7,697 nt of DNA from Hyphomicrobiaceae bacterium (GTDB lineage: Bacteria; Pseudomonadota; Alphaproteobacteria; Rhizobiales; Hyphomicrobiaceae): NCBI GenBank assembly GCA_025359005.1, contig JANYHP010000404.1, forward strand, positions 1 through 7,697, written 5' to 3'. The notes beneath the pieces were generated by a model. The model did not search any database and was not told where the DNA came from. It saw nothing but the letters and a program-made list of their open reading frames with translations. Positions 4,974-7,697 of this stretch are shown piece after piece. The position numbers and the translations under genes are program-made. How positions within the stretch are numbered: the first letter of the stretch is position 1; the number at the start of each line of letters is the position of its first letter.

Positions 4974-6629
4974 ATGGCGCAAGCTGCTGTCGCATACAAT
5001 CGGGTCGAGCTGCTGCAGATCGCGGAAGCGGTCGCGCGCGAAAAATCCATCGACCGCAAGATCGTCATCCAGGCGATGGAAGACGCCATACAGAAGGCTG
5101 CGAAATCGCGCTATGGCGCCGAGAACGACATCCGCTGCGATATCGACACCAAGACCGGCGAGGCCAAGCTCAGCCGCGTGCTGACCGTCGTCGATGCCGT
5201 GGAGAACGACAGCACCCAGATCACGCTGCCCGACGCGCTGAAGCGCAACAAGGACGCTAAAGTCGGCGACCTGATCGCTGAGAGCCTGCCGCCCTTGGAT
5301 TTCGGCCGCGTCGCCGCCCAGAACGCCAAGCAAGTCATCGTGCAGAAAGTGCGCGAGGCCGAGCGCGACCGCCAGTTCTCCGAGTATAAGGATCGCGTCG
5401 GCGAGATTGCCAACGGTACCGTCAAGCGCGCCGAATACGGCAACGTCATCGTCGACCTGGGCCGCGGCGAAGGCATCATCCGCCGCGATGAAATGATCCC
5501 GCGCGAAAACGTGCGCCTCGGCGACCGCATCCGCGCCTACATCTACAACGTCGAGCGCACGCAGCGCGGGCCGCAGATTTTTCTCTCGCGCGCCAAGCCG
5601 GAGTTCATGGCCAAGCTGTTCGCCCAGGAAGTGCCCGAGATCTACGACGGCATCGTGCAGATTAAATCCGTCGCGCGCGATCCGGGCAGCCGCGCCAAGA
5701 TCGCCGTCATTTCCAAGGATCAGTCGATCGACCCGGTTGGCGCGTGCGTCGGCATGCGCGGCCAGCGCGTGCAGGCCGTCGTCGCGGAATTGCAGGGCGA
5801 GAAGGTCGATATCATCCAGTGGAAGGATGACGCAGCCGAGTTCATCGTCAACGCGCTCGCGCCCGCTGAAGTCAGCAAGGTGGTGCTCGACGAGGACACC
5901 AACCGCATCGAAGTGGTGGTACCGGAAACGCAGCTCTCGCTGGCCATTGGCCGCCGCGGACAGAACGTGCGGCTGGCCTCGCAGCTCACCGGATGGGATA
6001 TCGACATCCTGACCGAACAGGAAGAAAGCGAGCGCCGCCAGAAGGAATTCGCGGCGCGCTCGGGCCTGTTCATGGAAGCGCTCGACGTCGACGAATACAT
6101 CGCCCAGCTGCTCGCCACCGAAGGGTTCGAGACGATCGAAGAAGTGGCCTTCGTCGATCAGGGCGAAGTGGCTCGTATCGAAGGCTTCAACGACGAGTTC
6201 GCGGCCGAACTGCAGACGCGCGCCAAAGACTATCTGGAGCGCATCGAGACCGAACGCGACACCAAGCGCCGCGACCTCGGCGTGTCCGATGATCTGGCCA
6301 AGGTGCCGGGCGTCACGACGGCCGTCATGGTCGCGCTCGGCGAAGCCGGTGTCAAAACTGTCGAAGACTTCGCCGATTGCGCCACCGACGATCTGTTGGG
6401 CTGGACCGAACGTAAAAAGGAAAAAGACGCCGAGCCGGTGCGCCACAAGGGCCACCTCGCCGGCTTCGAGTTCAGTCGCCAGGAAGCCGAAGAGATGATT
6501 TTGCAGGCGCGCGTGCTCGCCGGCTGGATCACTGCCGACGACCTCGTAAAGATGAAGGCCGATGCGCAAGCTGCAGCGGAAGCGAAGGCGGCTGCCGATG
6601 CAGCTGCCCCCGCCGACGCCAAAGCCTGA
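4974..6629 (+). CDS. nusA: Transcription termination/antitermination factor NusA
   Basis: NusA binds RNA polymerase and nascent RNA. It promotes pausing and hairpin-dependent termination, and with other Nus factors takes part in antitermination of rRNA operons. The protein is 551 residues from the ATG at 4974, with a modest purine-rich site (GAGA, 4964-4967). An upstream extension through the repeat is open but not family-like. The N-terminal polymerase-binding domain covers about 1-135 (VELLQIAEAVAREKSIDRK, then AKQVIVQKVREAER). The S1 domain covers about 142-206. The KH1 domain carries DPVGACVGMRGQRVQAVV from about 252, and the KH2 domain carries AIGRRGQNVRLASQL from about 324. Two helix-hairpin repeats follow (about 363-422 and 438-519), as in proteobacterial NusA with a C-terminal regulatory region. 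The last 30 residues are an Ala/Lys-rich tail of low complexity. It sits in the standard place between rimP and ylxR, 30 bases before the latter. Confidence 0.97.
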   Translation: MAQAAVAYNRVELLQIAEAVAREKSIDRKIVIQAMEDAIQKAAKSRYGAENDIRCDIDTKTGEAKLSRVLTVVDAVENDSTQITLPDALKRNKDAKVGDLIAESLPPLDFGRVAAQNAKQVIVQKVREAERDRQFSEYKDRVGEIANGTVKRAEYGNVIVDLGRGEGIIRRDEMIPRENVRLGDRIRAYIYNVERTQRGPQIFLSRAKPEFMAKLFAQEVPEIYDGIVQIKSVARDPGSRAKIAVISKDQSIDPVGACVGMRGQRVQAVVAELQGEKVDIIQWKDDAAEFIVNALAPAEVSKVVLDEDTNRIEVVVPETQLSLAIGRRGQNVRLASQLTGWDIDILTEQEESERRQKEFAARSGLFMEALDVDEYIAQLLATEGFETIEEVAFVDQGEVARIEGFNDEFAAELQTRAKDYLERIETERDTKRRDLGVSDDLAKVPGVTTAVMVALGEAGVKTVEDFADCATDDLLGWTERKKEKDAEPVRHKGHLAGFEFSRQEAEEMILQARVLAGWITADDLVKMKADAQAAAEAKAAADAAAPADAKA

Positions 6630-6642
6630 TCCGGACCATGAC

Positions 6643-6648
6643 GGGAGG
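6643..6648 (+). promoter_or_regulatory. Ribosome binding site of the ylxR gene
   Basis: GGGAGG is the strongest Shine-Dalgarno match in the window. It stands 11 bases before the GTG at 6660, slightly long spacing. The ATG at 6638 is in another frame, so GTG remains the best start. Confidence 0.55.
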
Positions 6649-6659
6649 CACCCAACAGC

Positions 6660-7568
6660 GTGACTGGCGACAGACCGGCGATTGACAGCAGGCCGACCGA
6701 TGCCGCGACAGCGGCAGCGGAGCGCGACCTGTTGCCGCTGCTGATGCCGGCGCGCCCTCCCCGTCCGTCAAAACCCGACAAGGATCGGCAACGCTTGTGC
6801 GTCGTCAGCCGTGCGGAATTGCCGCCGTCGCAGCTGATCCGCTTCGTAGCCGACCCCGACGATCGTATGGTCGCCGACCTTGCTGCCAAGCTGCCTGGGC
6901 GCGGCGTGTGGGTCACCGCCACCCACGCGGCCGTCACCGAAGCCGCCCGGCGCAACCTGTTCGCCAAGAGCTTGAAGCGCGCCGTCAAAGTCGATAAAGA
7001 CTTGGCCAATCAGGTTGAAAACCTACTCGTCGCAGCCGTACGCCAGGATCTGTCGCTGGCGAACAAGGCGGGGCTTGTGACGAGCGGATTTTCCAAGGTG
7101 GAAATTACGCTTGAGCGCGGCACGGCCGTCGCGCTGATCACTGCCATCGACGCCAGCGCCGATGGCGCCGGCAAGCTGTCCCGCAAGTTCAGTGCTATAC
7201 GCGCGGCAGCCGGTCGTGAGGCTCCGATAATTCAGGACCTCACAAGTGCTGATTTGGGTTTGGCCATGGGCGGGTCAAATGTGATACATGCTAGTCTTGC
7301 CAAGGGCGGATTGGCGCAACGTTTCATCAGCGGCTGCCAGCGCCTCAGGGATTATCGCATGAATTTCAGCGCCGTGCCCCCACTCGGGGCAGGCCCTCTC
7401 GAGGGTTCGGGCGCTGCAGACATTGGGACGCAGGGCGACGCTTGCGGCCACCCGGCCAGTATGCCGGCACACTTAGACGAGCACGCAGACAGACAAGACC
7501 AGTCGAGCGTCCAGTCGGCGCCGATCATTGACACGAATTCGGATCAGGTAGGTACGGATCAGGCATGA
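6660..7568 (+). CDS. ylxR: YlxR-family RNA-binding protein (DUF448 fused to an L7Ae-like domain)
   Basis: This is the small RNA-binding protein usually encoded between nusA and infB. Its exact role in alphaproteobacteria is not settled; homologues bind RNA and have been linked to ribosome or RNase P function. The protein is 302 residues from the GTG at 6660. The YlxR/DUF448 domain spans about 43-110, with RLCVVSR at 45-51, then LIRFVADP and the hallmark LPGRGVWV at 78-85. A helical L7Ae/L30e-like domain follows at about 115-235. It runs from LANKAGLVTSGFSKVEITL to LGLAMGGSNVIHASLAKGGLAQRF, as in other alphaproteobacterial fusions. In Bacillus the two domains are separate proteins (YlxR and YlxQ). 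The last 65 residues are a polar, low-complexity tail that I do not recognise. The stop codon overlaps the infB start (ATGA), which suggests translational coupling. Confidence 0.9.
   Translation: MTGDRPAIDSRPTDAATAAAERDLLPLLMPARPPRPSKPDKDRQRLCVVSRAELPPSQLIRFVADPDDRMVADLAAKLPGRGVWVTATHAAVTEAARRNLFAKSLKRAVKVDKDLANQVENLLVAAVRQDLSLANKAGLVTSGFSKVEITLERGTAVALITAIDASADGAGKLSRKFSAIRAAAGREAPIIQDLTSADLGLAMGGSNVIHASLAKGGLAQRFISGCQRLRDYRMNFSAVPPLGAGPLEGSGAADIGTQGDACGHPASMPAHLDEHADRQDQSSVQSAPIIDTNSDQVGTDQA
7540..7563 (+). repeat. Short direct repeat at the ylxR 3' end
   Basis: CGGATCAGG occurs at 7540-7548 and again at 7555-7563, a period of 15 bases (five codons), so the frame is kept and the protein reads SDQVGTDQA. 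The second copy carries the only purine-rich bases close to the infB start. It may be a small in-frame duplication. Confidence 0.6.
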
Positions 7569-7697
7569 GCGATACCAAGGAAACCGCCGACAAGACCCTG
7601 CGCGTCCCACCCGCGGCTCCAGCAGGCGCGGCCGCGGGAGCGCCCCGCAAGACGTTGACGCTGACGCGCACCGTCGAGCAGGGCGCCGTGCGGCAGA
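7565..7697 (+). CDS. infB: Translation initiation factor IF-2, start of gene (3'-truncated)
   Basis: Only the first 44 codons are in the window. IF-2 is the GTPase that brings formyl-methionyl tRNA to the ribosome and joins the subunits. The visible start MSDTKETADKTLRV, an Ala/Pro-rich stretch, then RKTLTLTRTVEQGAVRQ match the N-terminal IF-2 segment common in alphaproteobacteria. The gene position directly after ylxR agrees. The ATG overlaps the ylxR stop by four bases. The GTPase domain lies beyond the window and cannot be checked. Confidence 0.92.
   Translation, partial: MSDTKETADKTLRVPPAAPAGAAAGAPRKTLTLTRTVEQGAVRQ

Noticed and set aside
4926..6569. 547-codon open frame on the minus strand over nusA
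   Set aside because: It mirrors the NusA codon pattern, is rich in His/Asp/Leu from complementary codons, and has no recognisable domain or ribosome binding site.

Overview
The window is a high-GC stretch of bacterial chromosome, and nearly every gene reads on the + strand. The order is HTH regulator, metK, trmB, (dehydratase), rimP, nusA, ylxR and infB. Together with the form of the YlxR protein (a DUF448 domain fused to an L7Ae-like domain), this points to an alphaproteobacterium. The regulator and MetK sequences also look alphaproteobacterial. I cannot place the order or genus from sequence alone. The content is almost all housekeeping: I see no CRISPR, phage, transposase, toxin-antitoxin or defence genes.

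Region 1 (1-708): the 3' part of an XRE-type regulator whose start lies outside the window. It is followed by a very long GC-rich hairpin (431-492), a possible promoter and a leader of about 170 bases with strong predicted secondary structure ahead of metK. Region 2 (709-2820): metK (S-adenosylmethionine synthase), a hairpin terminator, and trmB (a tRNA m7G46 methyltransferase that uses the SAM made by MetK). Region 3 (2821-4206): a stem-loop, a stand-alone PLP-dependent serine/threonine dehydratase-type gene set into the otherwise familiar order, a candidate promoter, a textbook intrinsic terminator, and about 200 bases with no clear gene. Region 4 (4207-7697): the rimP-nusA-ylxR-infB transcription/translation operon. 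RimP matures the 30S subunit, NusA controls elongation, pausing and termination, YlxR is an RNA-binding protein, and infB (only its start is present) encodes initiation factor IF-2.

Most of the unusual material is non-coding. The main items are the structured metK leader, a seven-base repeat array forming an inverted repeat between rimP and nusA, and a promoter-like sequence placed just ahead of the terminator upstream of rimP. No new enzymatic system is evident. All RNA structure claims come from pairing by eye and have not been tested by folding or comparison.
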